Assembly (NCBI RefSeq): GCF_024756235.1
Contig: NZ_JANUGY010000005.1
Coordinates: 62,001 to 126,000 of the forward strand
Source of the DNA: Massilia kyonggiensis
GTDB lineage: Bacteria > Pseudomonadota > Gammaproteobacteria > Burkholderiales > Burkholderiaceae_D
Length of the DNA stretch: 64,000 nucleotides
Reading direction: 5' to 3'
Part shown: positions 38,543-46,117 of the stretch, piece after piece
Numbering within the stretch: the stretch's first letter is position 1
Layout of the letters: each line of letters starts with the position of its first letter
Translations under genes and position numbers: made by a program
The notes under the pieces: model-generated
Told to the model about the DNA's origin: nothing
Database searches by the model: none
Seen by the model: only the letters and a program-made list of their open reading frames with translations

Positions 38543-39184
38543 ATGAAACCGCCGTCCAAGGTCCAGCGCACCCTGCGCATCGTCGTCGTCAACACCGCGT
38601 CCAGCGATGCCGCGGACGAGGCCACGCTCGCCGCGCAGGCAAGGCGCAACACGGCGCTGCGCATCGGTCTGCTGGAATCCGGCTATGACATCGTCGCATC
38701 GCTCCCCGCCGACATCTTCCTGCCCGAGCGGATCGCCCAGATCCAGCCGGACATGATCATCATCGACAGCGAATCGGACGCGCGCGACGTCCTCGAACAC
38801 ATCGTGATCGCCACGCGCGACGAGCCGCGGCCCATCGTCCTGTTCACGGACGACCAGACGCCGTCCAGCATGGACGCCGCGATCGACGCCGGCGTCACCG
38901 CGTACATCGTGGCCGGCCTGCAGGCCGAGCGCGTGAAGCCCGTGCTGGACGTGGCCATGAAACGCTTCAACCGCGAGCAGAAGCTGCTGGACGAGCTGTC
39001 CGACACACGCCGCCAACTGGCCGACCGCAAGCTGATCGAACGGGCCAAGGGCGTCCTCATGGCACGCAACCGGCTGACGGAGGACGAGGCCTACCAGCGG
39101 CTGCGCAGCATGGCGATGAACAAGAAGCTCAAGCTGGCCGAAGTCGCGCAGCGCATCCTCGACGTCGAGGATCTACTCGGCTAA
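38543..39184 (+). CDS. nasT: ANTAR-domain antitermination regulator NasT
   Basis: A 213-residue regulator. The first 140 residues form a receiver-like domain (TLRIVVVNTASSDAADE, PDMIIIDSESDARDVLEH, AAIDAGVTAYIVAGLQAERVKPVLDVAMKRF). The C-terminal ANTAR RNA-binding domain (about 150-210) is RKLIERAKGVLMARNRLTEDEAYQRLRSMAMNKKLKLAEVAQRIL. NasT binds paired hexaloop hairpins in nitrate-assimilation leaders and prevents termination; such hairpins occur downstream at 40508-40576. An in-frame extension to 38468 overlaps the sigma-54 element and is disfavoured. Confidence 0.92.
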   Translation: MKPPSKVQRTLRIVVVNTASSDAADEATLAAQARRNTALRIGLLESGYDIVASLPADIFLPERIAQIQPDMIIIDSESDARDVLEHIVIATRDEPRPIVLFTDDQTPSSMDAAIDAGVTAYIVAGLQAERVKPVLDVAMKRFNREQKLLDELSDTRRQLADRKLIERAKGVLMARNRLTEDEAYQRLRSMAMNKKLKLAEVAQRILDVEDLLG

Positions 39185-39200
39185 ATCAACAAAGGAAACG

Positions 39201-40376
39201 ATGGCTCACGCATTCATCGCCGGCTCGGACCGGCCGGAAAAGACCGTGATCAGGGCCGGCTTCATGCCCCTGACGGATTGCGCGTCCCTCGTGATGGCGT
39301 CCGTGCTGGGCCTGGACGACAAATACGGCATCAAGCTCGAACTTGCGCGCCAGCATTCGTGGTCGGGCATGCGCGACCGCCTGCTGCAGGGCGAGATCGA
39401 CGCCGCGCACGTTCTATATGGTTTGTTGTACGGCGTGGAAAACGGCATTGGGAGTCCCCCCACGCGGATGGCCGTGCTGATGAATTTGTCACGGAATGGC
39501 CAGGCGATTACCCTGTCGCGCGCACTGGCCCGCCAGGGCGTGACGGATCTGGGCACCCTGGCCGCCGCCATGCGCAAGGGCACCCGCCGCTACACGTTTG
39601 CGCACACGTTCCCGACCGGGAACCACGCGATGCTTCTCTATTACTGGCTGGCGGCGGGCGGCATCGATCCCGTGCGCGACGCCCAGGTGGTGACCGTCCC
39701 GCCCAGCCAGATGGCCGTGAACCTGGCGGCCGGGCACATGGACGGCTTTTGCGCCGGCGAACCGTGGAGCGCCCGCGCCCAGCTCGACGGCAGCGGCTTC
39801 ACCGTCGCGACGAGCCAGGACATCTGGCCCGACCACCCCGGCAAGGCGCTCGGCACGACGGCCGCCTTCGTCGACGCGAACCCGCACGCGTGCCGCTCGC
39901 TGATCGCGGCCGTGCTGGAAGCGGGGCGCTGGCTCGACGCGTCGGAAGAAAACCGGGACGCGGCGGCGGAGGTCCTGTCGAGTCCCGCCTACGTGAACGC
40001 GGACCGCCGGGCCATCGCCGCGCGCCTGCATGGCGAATATGACAACGGCCTGGGCAAGCGCTGGATCGATCCCGACCCCGTGCGCTTCCACGACGAGGGC
40101 GAGGCGAATTTCCCTTACCTGTCCGACGCGATGTGGTTCATGACCCAGCACCGGCGCTGGGGCCTGCTGCGCGACGACCTCGATTACGCGGCCGTGGCCG
40201 CGCGCGTGAACCGCGTGGGGCTGTACCGCGAGGCGGCCGTGCTGGCCGGCGTGCCGGCGTCCGCGAGCCTGATGCGCCGCTCCGTGCTCATGGACGGCAA
40301 GGTCTGGGACGGTTCCGACCCGGACACGTATATCTCATCCTTTCCCATCCGCCGCACCGCATTGGCCGGTGCATAG
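39201..40376 (+). CDS. nasS: Nitrate/nitrite sensor NasS (NrtA/CmpA-like)
   Basis: A 391-residue protein of the NrtA/CmpA substrate-binding family: IRAGFMPLTDCASLVMASVLGLDDKYGIKLEL, QHSWSGMRDRLLQGEIDAAHVLYGLLYGVENGI, AAGHMDGFCAGEPWSARAQL. There is no signal peptide, as expected for the cytoplasmic sensor NasS rather than a transporter component. NasS holds NasT inactive until nitrate or nitrite binds. GGAAACG precedes the start, 16 bases after nasT; the gene order nasT-nasS supports a regulatory pair. Confidence 0.9.
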   Translation: MAHAFIAGSDRPEKTVIRAGFMPLTDCASLVMASVLGLDDKYGIKLELARQHSWSGMRDRLLQGEIDAAHVLYGLLYGVENGIGSPPTRMAVLMNLSRNGQAITLSRALARQGVTDLGTLAAAMRKGTRRYTFAHTFPTGNHAMLLYYWLAAGGIDPVRDAQVVTVPPSQMAVNLAAGHMDGFCAGEPWSARAQLDGSGFTVATSQDIWPDHPGKALGTTAAFVDANPHACRSLIAAVLEAGRWLDASEENRDAAAEVLSSPAYVNADRRAIAARLHGEYDNGLGKRWIDPDPVRFHDEGEANFPYLSDAMWFMTQHRRWGLLRDDLDYAAVAARVNRVGLYREAAVLAGVPASASLMRRSVLMDGKVWDGSDPDTYISSFPIRRTALAGA

Positions 40377-40382
40377 CGGCAT

Positions 40383-40440
40383 GCACCGCATCGAACCGGT
40401 GCGCCATGAGCGTGCATGGTGCACTGCAATGAAGCGTGCA
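40383..40440. promoter_or_regulatory. Cluster of GCAC/GTGC half-sites upstream of the nitrate operon
   Basis: The segment contains GCACC-N10-GGTGC (40383-40402), GTGCATGGTGCAC (40412-40424) and TGCAC-N11-GTGCA (40420-40440). These are NtrC-like half-sites, but none has the canonical seven-base spacing. They lie 40-95 bases before the sigma-54 promoter, where enhancer sites are expected. Confidence 0.4.
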
Positions 40441-40477
40441 AGGCCCGGTAAATACGATCTTCCCCCGGTAAACCATC

Positions 40478-40493
40478 TGGCACGGGTCTTGCA
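40478..40493 (+). promoter_or_regulatory. Sigma-54 promoter of the nitrate assimilation operon
   Basis: TGGCACG-GGTC-TTGCA is a perfect match to the -24/-12 consensus. The predicted transcription start, about 40504, lies only four bases before the first leader hairpin, so the whole attenuator is at the very 5' end of the message. Confidence 0.85.
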
Positions 40494-40507
40494 ATTACCG
40501 AGGCAAA

Positions 40508-40523
40508 GGATCAACGGCGATCC
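40508..40523 (+). promoter_or_regulatory. ANTAR-target hairpin P1
   Basis: GGATC-AACGGC-GATCC is a 5-bp stem with a hexaloop that has A at position 1 and G at position 4, the conserved features of ANTAR-bound hairpins. It is separated from P2 by 13 bases. Confidence 0.75.
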
Positions 40524-40536
40524 CTGAGTAAAAAGA

Positions 40537-40558
40537 GCCGGTCCAACGAGGGGCCGGC
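40537..40558 (+). promoter_or_regulatory. ANTAR-target hairpin P2
   Basis: GCCGGTCC-AACGAG-GGGCCGGC is an 8-bp stem (one U-G pair) with a hexaloop having A1 and G4. Together with P1 it forms the two-hairpin antitermination element described for ANTAR proteins such as NasR and NasT. Confidence 0.8.
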
Positions 40559-40562
40559 AACA

Positions 40563-40576
40563 GGACAACGGCGTCC
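40563..40576 (+). promoter_or_regulatory. Third hexaloop hairpin, ANTAR-like
   Basis: GGAC-AACGGC-GTCC repeats the exact hexaloop of P1 on a 4-bp stem, four bases after P2. It could be an extra NasT site or part of an alternative fold. Confidence 0.5.
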
Positions 40577-40606
40577 GCTGCACCGCATCCGCGATTTCCC
40601 CATGTC

Positions 40607-40641
40607 GCGCCTGCGGTACGCAGCGGGCGCCTTTTCGTTTT
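40607..40641 (+). terminator. Attenuator terminator in the nitrate operon leader
   Basis: GCGCC-TGCG, a GTA loop, CGCA, a three-base bulge and GGCGC form a strong stem followed by TTTTCGTTTT. It ends about 19 bases before the transporter start and would stop transcription unless antitermination occurs at the hairpins just upstream. Confidence 0.75.
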
Positions 40642-40659
40642 CAAGAAGGGAATAACAAC

Positions 40660-41955
40660 ATGGCCGGCAAAGCAAACAGTATCAAGCTATTTTCTTTTGA
40701 TACGCCCCAGATGCGCGCATTCCACCTGACCTGGGTGGCCTTCTTCGTCTGCTTCTTCGCCTGGTTCGCCTGCGCACCGCTGATGCCGGTGATCAAGGGC
40801 CAGTTCCACCTGTCGGTCAGCCAGATCGCCGACATCAACATCGCGGCCGTCGCCATCACCATCATCGTGCGCCTGATCGTCGGCCCGCTGTGCGACCGCT
40901 TCGGCCCGCGCAAGACCTACACCGGCCTGCTGGCGCTGGGCGCGATCCCCGTGCTGGGCGTCGCCGCCGCGCAGAGCTACGAAAGCTTCCTGCTGTTCCG
41001 CCTCGGCATCGGCGCCGTCGGCGCGAGCTTCGTGATCACCCAGTACCACACCTCCGTCATGTTCGGCCCGAAGGTCGTCGGCACCGCCAACGCGGCGTCG
41101 GCCGGCTGGGGCAACAGCGGCGGCGGCGTCGCACAGGCCACGATGCCCCTGCTGATGGGCGCCGTGATCATGGCCGGCGTGAGCGAAACGCTGGGCTGGC
41201 GCGTCGCCCTGATCGTCCCGGGCGTGATGATGCTCATCATGGCCGTCGTCTACTACAAATTCACGCAGGATTGCCCGGAAGGTAACTTCAGCGAACTGCG
41301 CGCCGCCGGCATCGCCTTCGAAGGCGGCGGCAAAGGCGGCTGGGCGAGCTTCTTCGAAGCCTGCCGCAACTACCGCGCCTGGCTGCTGTTCATCACCTAC
41401 GGCGCCTGCTTCGGCATCGAACTGTTCATCCACAACGTCGCCGCCACGTACTACGTCGACCACTTCGGCCTGTCGCTGAAAGCCGCGGGCATGGCCGCCG
41501 GCAGCTTCGGCCTGCTGGCCCTGTTCGCCCGCGCCCTCGGTGGCTGGATCTCGGACAAGGTGGCTGCCCGCGGCGACCTGAATTCCCGCGTGAACCTGCT
41601 GTTCATCCTGATGCTGGGCGAGGGCCTGGGCCTGCTGTGGTTCTCGCAGACCACCAACGTCACCATGGCCATCATCGCCATGCTCGCCTTCGGCCTGTGC
41701 ACCCACATGGCGTGCGGCTCGACCTACGCGCTGGTCCCGTTCGTGAATCCGAAAGCACTGGGCGGCGTGGCCGGCATCGTCGGCGCGGGCGGCAACGTCG
41801 GCGCCGTGCTGGCCGGCTTCCTGATGAAGGGCACGGGCGACGTGCGCCAGACCCTCCTGATCCTCGGCGGCGCAGTCCTCGTCTCCGCGCTGTGCGCGAT
41901 CGGCGTGCGCTTCACGCTGACCGTCCCCGAAACGCCGGCACCCGCCGCCGCCTGA
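40660..41955 (+). CDS. Nitrate/nitrite MFS transporter (NarK/NasA type)
   Basis: A 431-residue major facilitator of the nitrate-nitrite porter family with twelve hydrophobic segments. RLIVGPLCDRFGPRKTY is the MFS loop 2-3 motif. GTANAASAGWGNSGGGVAQ and, in the second half, VNPKALGGVAGIVGAGGNVGAVLAGF are the two Gly-rich nitrate signature regions. It imports nitrate for the reductases encoded downstream. First gene after the attenuator; AAGAAGGGA precedes the start. Confidence 0.94.
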   Translation: MAGKANSIKLFSFDTPQMRAFHLTWVAFFVCFFAWFACAPLMPVIKGQFHLSVSQIADINIAAVAITIIVRLIVGPLCDRFGPRKTYTGLLALGAIPVLGVAAAQSYESFLLFRLGIGAVGASFVITQYHTSVMFGPKVVGTANAASAGWGNSGGGVAQATMPLLMGAVIMAGVSETLGWRVALIVPGVMMLIMAVVYYKFTQDCPEGNFSELRAAGIAFEGGGKGGWASFFEACRNYRAWLLFITYGACFGIELFIHNVAATYYVDHFGLSLKAAGMAAGSFGLLALFARALGGWISDKVAARGDLNSRVNLLFILMLGEGLGLLWFSQTTNVTMAIIAMLAFGLCTHMACGSTYALVPFVNPKALGGVAGIVGAGGNVGAVLAGFLMKGTGDVRQTLLILGGAVLVSALCAIGVRFTLTVPETPAPAAA

Positions 41956-41985
41956 ACCAAGTCATTGCAGCATAGGAGTCGCAAC

Positions 41986-44523
41986 ATGAAACTGATCGTC
42001 ATCGGCCACGGCATGGTGGGCCACAAATTCCTCGAAACCCTGTTCGCGGAAGCCAAGCAGGATGCCCATTTCCACGTCACCGTGCTGTGCGAGGAACCGC
42101 GTCCGGCCTACGACCGCGTGCACCTGTCCTCGTTCTTCTCGGGCACCACGGCCGACCAGCTGTCGCTCGTCGCACCGGGCTTCTTCGAGCAGCACGCCGG
42201 CAAGGTCGACCTGAAGCTGAACGCCAAGGCCGTCGCCGTCGACCGCGACGCCAGGACCGTCACGCTGGCCGATGGCGCAGTGCTCTCGTACGACAAGCTG
42301 GTGTTTGCGACGGGTTCGTATCCGTTCGTGCCGCCGGTCCCGGGCAAGGAGCGCGACGACATCTTCGTCTACCGCACCATCGAAGACCTGGAAAAGATGA
42401 CGGAATGCGGCGCCCGTTCGAAATCCGGCGTCGTCGTCGGCGGCGGCCTGCTGGGCCTCGAATGCGCCAAGGCGCTGCGCGACATGAGCCTCGACACGCA
42501 CGTCGTCGAATTCGCGCCGCGCCTGATGGCCGTGCAGGTCGACGACCTGGGTGGCCGCGTCCTGCGCAGGAAGATCGAAGAGCTGGGCGTCAACGTCCAC
42601 ACGCAGAAGAACACGCTGCAGATCGTCGACGGCGAGTCGGCCACGCACCGCATGGAATTCGCGGACGGCAGCTTCCTCGAAGCGGACATGATCGTGTTCT
42701 CGGCCGGCATCCGCCCGCGCGACGAACTGGCGAAAGCCTGCGGCCTGGATCTGGGCCCGCGCGGCGGCATCGCCATCGACGACACCTGCCTCGCCTCCGA
42801 CCCGCACATCTACGCCATCGGCGAATGCGCCTCGTGGGGCGGCCAGACGTTCGGCCTCGTCGCACCGGGCTACGAAATGGCCCGCATCGTCGCCCGCGCG
42901 CTGATCGGCCAGGAAGCGGCCTTCGCCGGCGCCGACATGAGCACAAAGCTGAAGCTGATGGGCGTGGACGTCGCGTCGATCGGCGACGCCCACGGCAACA
43001 CGCCGGGCGCGCGCAGCTTCCAGTTCACGGACGAGCGCAAGCAGGTCTATAAAAAGATCGTCGTCTCCGACTGCGGCAAGAAGCTGCTGGGCGCCGTGCT
43101 GATCGGCGACGCGGCCGAATACGGCAGCCTGCTGCAGATGATGCTGAACGATATGGAGCTGCCGGAATCGCCGGAATTCCTGATCCTGCCGCAGCTCGAG
43201 GGCGGATCCCGTCCGGCGCTGGGTGTCGATGCGCTGCCGGCGGCCGCGCAGGTCTGCTCGTGCAACGCCGTCACCAAGGGCACCATCGCGGATGCCGTCG
43301 CCGGCGGCGCCTGCGACATCGGTGCGATCAAGTCGTGCACGAACGCGGGCACGTCGTGCGGCGGCTGCGTGCCGCTCGTCACACAGATCATGAAGTCCGA
43401 GATGGCGAAGGCCGGCCTGGCCGTCAACAACCACGTGTGCGAACACTTCCCGTACTCGCGCCAGGAACTGCACCACCTGATCCGCGTGGGCGGCATCAAG
43501 ACCTTCGGCGAACTGCTGCACAAGCACGGCAAGGGCCTGGGCTGCGACATCTGCAAGCCGGTCGCCGCCAACATCCTCGCGTCGACGTGGAACGACTTCG
43601 TGCTGAAGCCCGAGCACGCGAGCCTGCAGGATTCGAACGACTACTTCCTCGGCAACATCCAGAAGGACGGCACGTACTCCGTCGTCCCGCGCATGCCGGG
43701 CGGCGAAGTGACGCCGGACGGCCTGATCGCCGTGGGCGCGGTCGCGAAGAAGTACGGCCTGTACACCAAGATCACGGGCGGCCAGCGCGTCGACCTGTTC
43801 GGCGCCCGCGTGGACCAGCTGCCGGCGATCTGGGAAGAGCTGATCGCGGCCGGCTTCGAATCCGGCCACGCGTACGGCAAGTCGCTGCGCACGGTGAAAT
43901 CGTGCGTGGGCTCGACGTGGTGCCGCTACGGCGTGGGCGATTCCGTCGGCTTCGCCATCGCGCTGGAAAACCGCTACAAGGGCCTGCGCGCACCGCACAA
44001 GATCAAGTTCGGCGTGTCCGGCTGCACCCGCGAATGCGCCGAGGCACAGGGCAAGGACGTGGGCCTGATCGCCACCGAGAAGGGCTGGAACCTGTACGTG
44101 TGCGGCAACGGCGGCATGAAGCCCCGCCACGCGGAACTGATCGCGTCGGACCTGGATGAGGCGACCGTCGTGAAACTCGTCGACCGCTTCCTGATGTTCT
44201 ACGTGCGCACGGCGGACCGCCTGCAGCGCACGAGCACGTGGCGCGAGAACCTGGAGGGCGGCCTGGAGTACCTGAAGCAGGTCGTCGTCGAGGACAAGCT
44301 GGGCATCGCGGCCGAACTGGAAGCCGACATGCAGCGCGTCGTCGACACCTATGCCGACGAGTGGAAGAACGCCGTCGAAGACCCGGCCGTGCGCCAGCGC
44401 TTCCGCAGCTTCGTCAACACCGAAGGCACGGACGACAACGTCGTGTTCATGCCGGAGCGCGGCCAGATCCGTCCGGCCACCGTGGAAGAACGCCGCCGCA
44501 CCATCCCGATTGCCGTCGCCTGA
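41986..44523 (+). CDS. nirB: Assimilatory nitrite reductase (NADH) large subunit
   Basis: An 845-residue multidomain enzyme. An FAD/NAD oxidoreductase region comes first (LIVIGHGMVGHKFLE, VVVGGGLLGLECAKAL). A BFD-like [2Fe-2S] domain follows at about residues 420-475 (CSCNAVTKGTI, CTNAGTSCGGCVP). The nitrite/sulfite reductase core is last, with sirohaem-[4Fe-4S] ligands in SCVGSTWCRYG and GVSGCTRECAEAQGKD. It reduces nitrite to ammonium with six electrons. TAGGAGTC precedes ATG; an in-frame upstream ATG at 41965 is less likely. Confidence 0.96.
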   Translation: MKLIVIGHGMVGHKFLETLFAEAKQDAHFHVTVLCEEPRPAYDRVHLSSFFSGTTADQLSLVAPGFFEQHAGKVDLKLNAKAVAVDRDARTVTLADGAVLSYDKLVFATGSYPFVPPVPGKERDDIFVYRTIEDLEKMTECGARSKSGVVVGGGLLGLECAKALRDMSLDTHVVEFAPRLMAVQVDDLGGRVLRRKIEELGVNVHTQKNTLQIVDGESATHRMEFADGSFLEADMIVFSAGIRPRDELAKACGLDLGPRGGIAIDDTCLASDPHIYAIGECASWGGQTFGLVAPGYEMARIVARALIGQEAAFAGADMSTKLKLMGVDVASIGDAHGNTPGARSFQFTDERKQVYKKIVVSDCGKKLLGAVLIGDAAEYGSLLQMMLNDMELPESPEFLILPQLEGGSRPALGVDALPAAAQVCSCNAVTKGTIADAVAGGACDIGAIKSCTNAGTSCGGCVPLVTQIMKSEMAKAGLAVNNHVCEHFPYSRQELHHLIRVGGIKTFGELLHKHGKGLGCDICKPVAANILASTWNDFVLKPEHASLQDSNDYFLGNIQKDGTYSVVPRMPGGEVTPDGLIAVGAVAKKYGLYTKITGGQRVDLFGARVDQLPAIWEELIAAGFESGHAYGKSLRTVKSCVGSTWCRYGVGDSVGFAIALENRYKGLRAPHKIKFGVSGCTRECAEAQGKDVGLIATEKGWNLYVCGNGGMKPRHAELIASDLDEATVVKLVDRFLMFYVRTADRLQRTSTWRENLEGGLEYLKQVVVEDKLGIAAELEADMQRVVDTYADEWKNAVEDPAVRQRFRSFVNTEGTDDNVVFMPERGQIRPATVEERRRTIPIAVA

Positions 44524-44550
44524 TTGATTGAACCGAACAAGGAGAACACC

Positions 44551-44898
44551 ATGCATCGCGATATCCAACTGAACCAGTGGAATGCCGTCTGCTCGCTCGA
44601 CCAGATCGTCCCGGACACGGGCGTCGCCGCCCTGCTGAACGGCCGCCAGGTGGCCGTGTTCCGCGTCGGCGCCGAGTCGCCGCGCCTGTTCGCCATCGAT
44701 AACTACGATCCGAACTCGGATGCGGCCGTGCTGTCGCGCGGCATCGTCGGCAGCATCGGCGAGCGCGTCGTCGTCGCGTCGCCGATCTACAAGCAGCATT
44801 TCGACCTGCAGACCGGCGAATGCCTGGAAGCGCCGCATCACTCGGTGTCGAGCTATCCGGTGCGCGTCGAAGACGGCAAGGTCTGGGTAGGTGCGTAA
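44551..44898 (+). CDS. nirD: Nitrite reductase (NADH) small subunit
   Basis: A 115-residue Rieske-fold protein (QWNAVCSLDQIVPDTGVAALL, LFAIDNYDPNSDAAVLSRGI, YKQHFDLQTGECLE). The Cys-His pairs that bind a Rieske cluster are absent, as is normal for NirD. It is the partner of NirB in cytoplasmic nitrite reduction. AAGGAG precedes ATG 44551, and the next gene starts immediately after its stop. Confidence 0.94.
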   Translation: MHRDIQLNQWNAVCSLDQIVPDTGVAALLNGRQVAVFRVGAESPRLFAIDNYDPNSDAAVLSRGIVGSIGERVVVASPIYKQHFDLQTGECLEAPHHSVSSYPVRVEDGKVWVGA

Positions 44899-46104
44899 AT
44901 GAAGACGCATCCGCGCCTGGTCGTCATCGGTAACGGCATGGCGGGCATGCGCACGGTCGAGGAGCTGCTGAAGCTCGCGCCCGACATGTACCGCATCACC
45001 GTGTTCGGCGCGGAGCCGCACGGGAATTACAACCGCATCCTGCTGTCGCCGGTCCTGGCGGGCGAAAAGACCGTCGACGACATCATGCTCAACACGCGCG
45101 AGTGGTACGACGCCAACGGCATCACGCTGCACGCGGGCGACCCGGTCGTGCGCATCGACCGCAAGAAGCGCGTCGTGCACGCCGCGTCCGGCCTCGCGGT
45201 GCCGTACGACCGCCTGTTGATCGCCACGGGTTCGAAGCCGTTCATCGTGCCGGTGCCGGGCCACCAGCTGCCGGGCGTGATCGGCTTCCGCGACATCAGC
45301 GACGTCGACACGATGCTCGAAGCGGCGCGCGCGGGCGGGAAGGCCGTCGTCATCGGCGGCGGCCTGCTCGGCCTGGAAGCGGCCAACGGCCTGCTGCGCC
45401 AGGGGATGGAAGTCGCCGTCGTCCACGTGACGGGCAGCCTGATGAACCAGCAGCTCGACCCGCCGGCCGCCGAACTGCTGCGCGCCAGCCTGGAACAGCG
45501 CGGCCTGCGCATCCTGCTGAACCGCCAGACCGTTGCGATCGAAGGCGAGGAGCGCGTGCGCGCCGTGCGCTTCGAAGGCGGCGAAACGGTGGACGCCGAC
45601 CTCGTCGTGATGGCGGCCGGCGTGCGCCCGAACGTCGAACTGGCGAAGGCCGCGGGCCTGCACTGCGAGCGCGCCATCGTCGTCGACGACACCCTGCAGA
45701 CCTACGACCCGCGCGTGTACGCCGTCGGCGAATGCGTGCAGCACCGCCGCGCCACGTTCGGCCTCGTGGCGCCGATCTGGGACCAGGCGCGCGTCGCGGC
45801 CGCCCACCTCGCGGGCGCCGGCCACCGCCGCTACGTGCAGCAGGCCACCGCGACGAAGCTGAAGGTGACGGGCGTCGACCTGTACTCGGCCGGCGACATC
45901 GTCGGCGGAGAAGGCAGCGAAGACCTCGTGCTGCGCGACCGCCGCGGCGGCATCTATAAACGTCTCGTCGTCGCGGGCAACCGCCTGACGGGCGCCGTGT
46001 TGTACGGGGACGTCGCGGACGGTCCCTGGTACTTCGACCTGATTCAACAGCGGACGGACATCTCGTCCATCCGCGACCAGTTGCTGTTCGGCCGAGCGGC
46101 CTGA
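44899..46104 (+). CDS. nasB: FAD-dependent NAD(P)H oxidoreductase (nitrate reductase electron-transfer subunit)
   Basis: A 401-residue flavoprotein homologous to the N-terminal part of NirB. It has the FAD site LVVIGNGMAGMRTVEELL, the NADH site AVVIGGGLLGLEAANGLL and FAD contact VYAVGECVQHRRATFGLVAP. No BFD [2Fe-2S] domain is fused to it; a BFD-like domain instead ends the neighbouring nitrate reductase. It probably passes electrons from NADH to that enzyme, as NasB-type subunits do. It begins directly after the nirD stop. Confidence 0.85.
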   Translation: MKTHPRLVVIGNGMAGMRTVEELLKLAPDMYRITVFGAEPHGNYNRILLSPVLAGEKTVDDIMLNTREWYDANGITLHAGDPVVRIDRKKRVVHAASGLAVPYDRLLIATGSKPFIVPVPGHQLPGVIGFRDISDVDTMLEAARAGGKAVVIGGGLLGLEAANGLLRQGMEVAVVHVTGSLMNQQLDPPAAELLRASLEQRGLRILLNRQTVAIEGEERVRAVRFEGGETVDADLVVMAAGVRPNVELAKAAGLHCERAIVVDDTLQTYDPRVYAVGECVQHRRATFGLVAPIWDQARVAAAHLAGAGHRRYVQQATATKLKVTGVDLYSAGDIVGGEGSEDLVLRDRRGGIYKRLVVAGNRLTGAVLYGDVADGPWYFDLIQQRTDISSIRDQLLFGRAA

Positions 46105-46117
46105 CGAGGAGTTGCAC

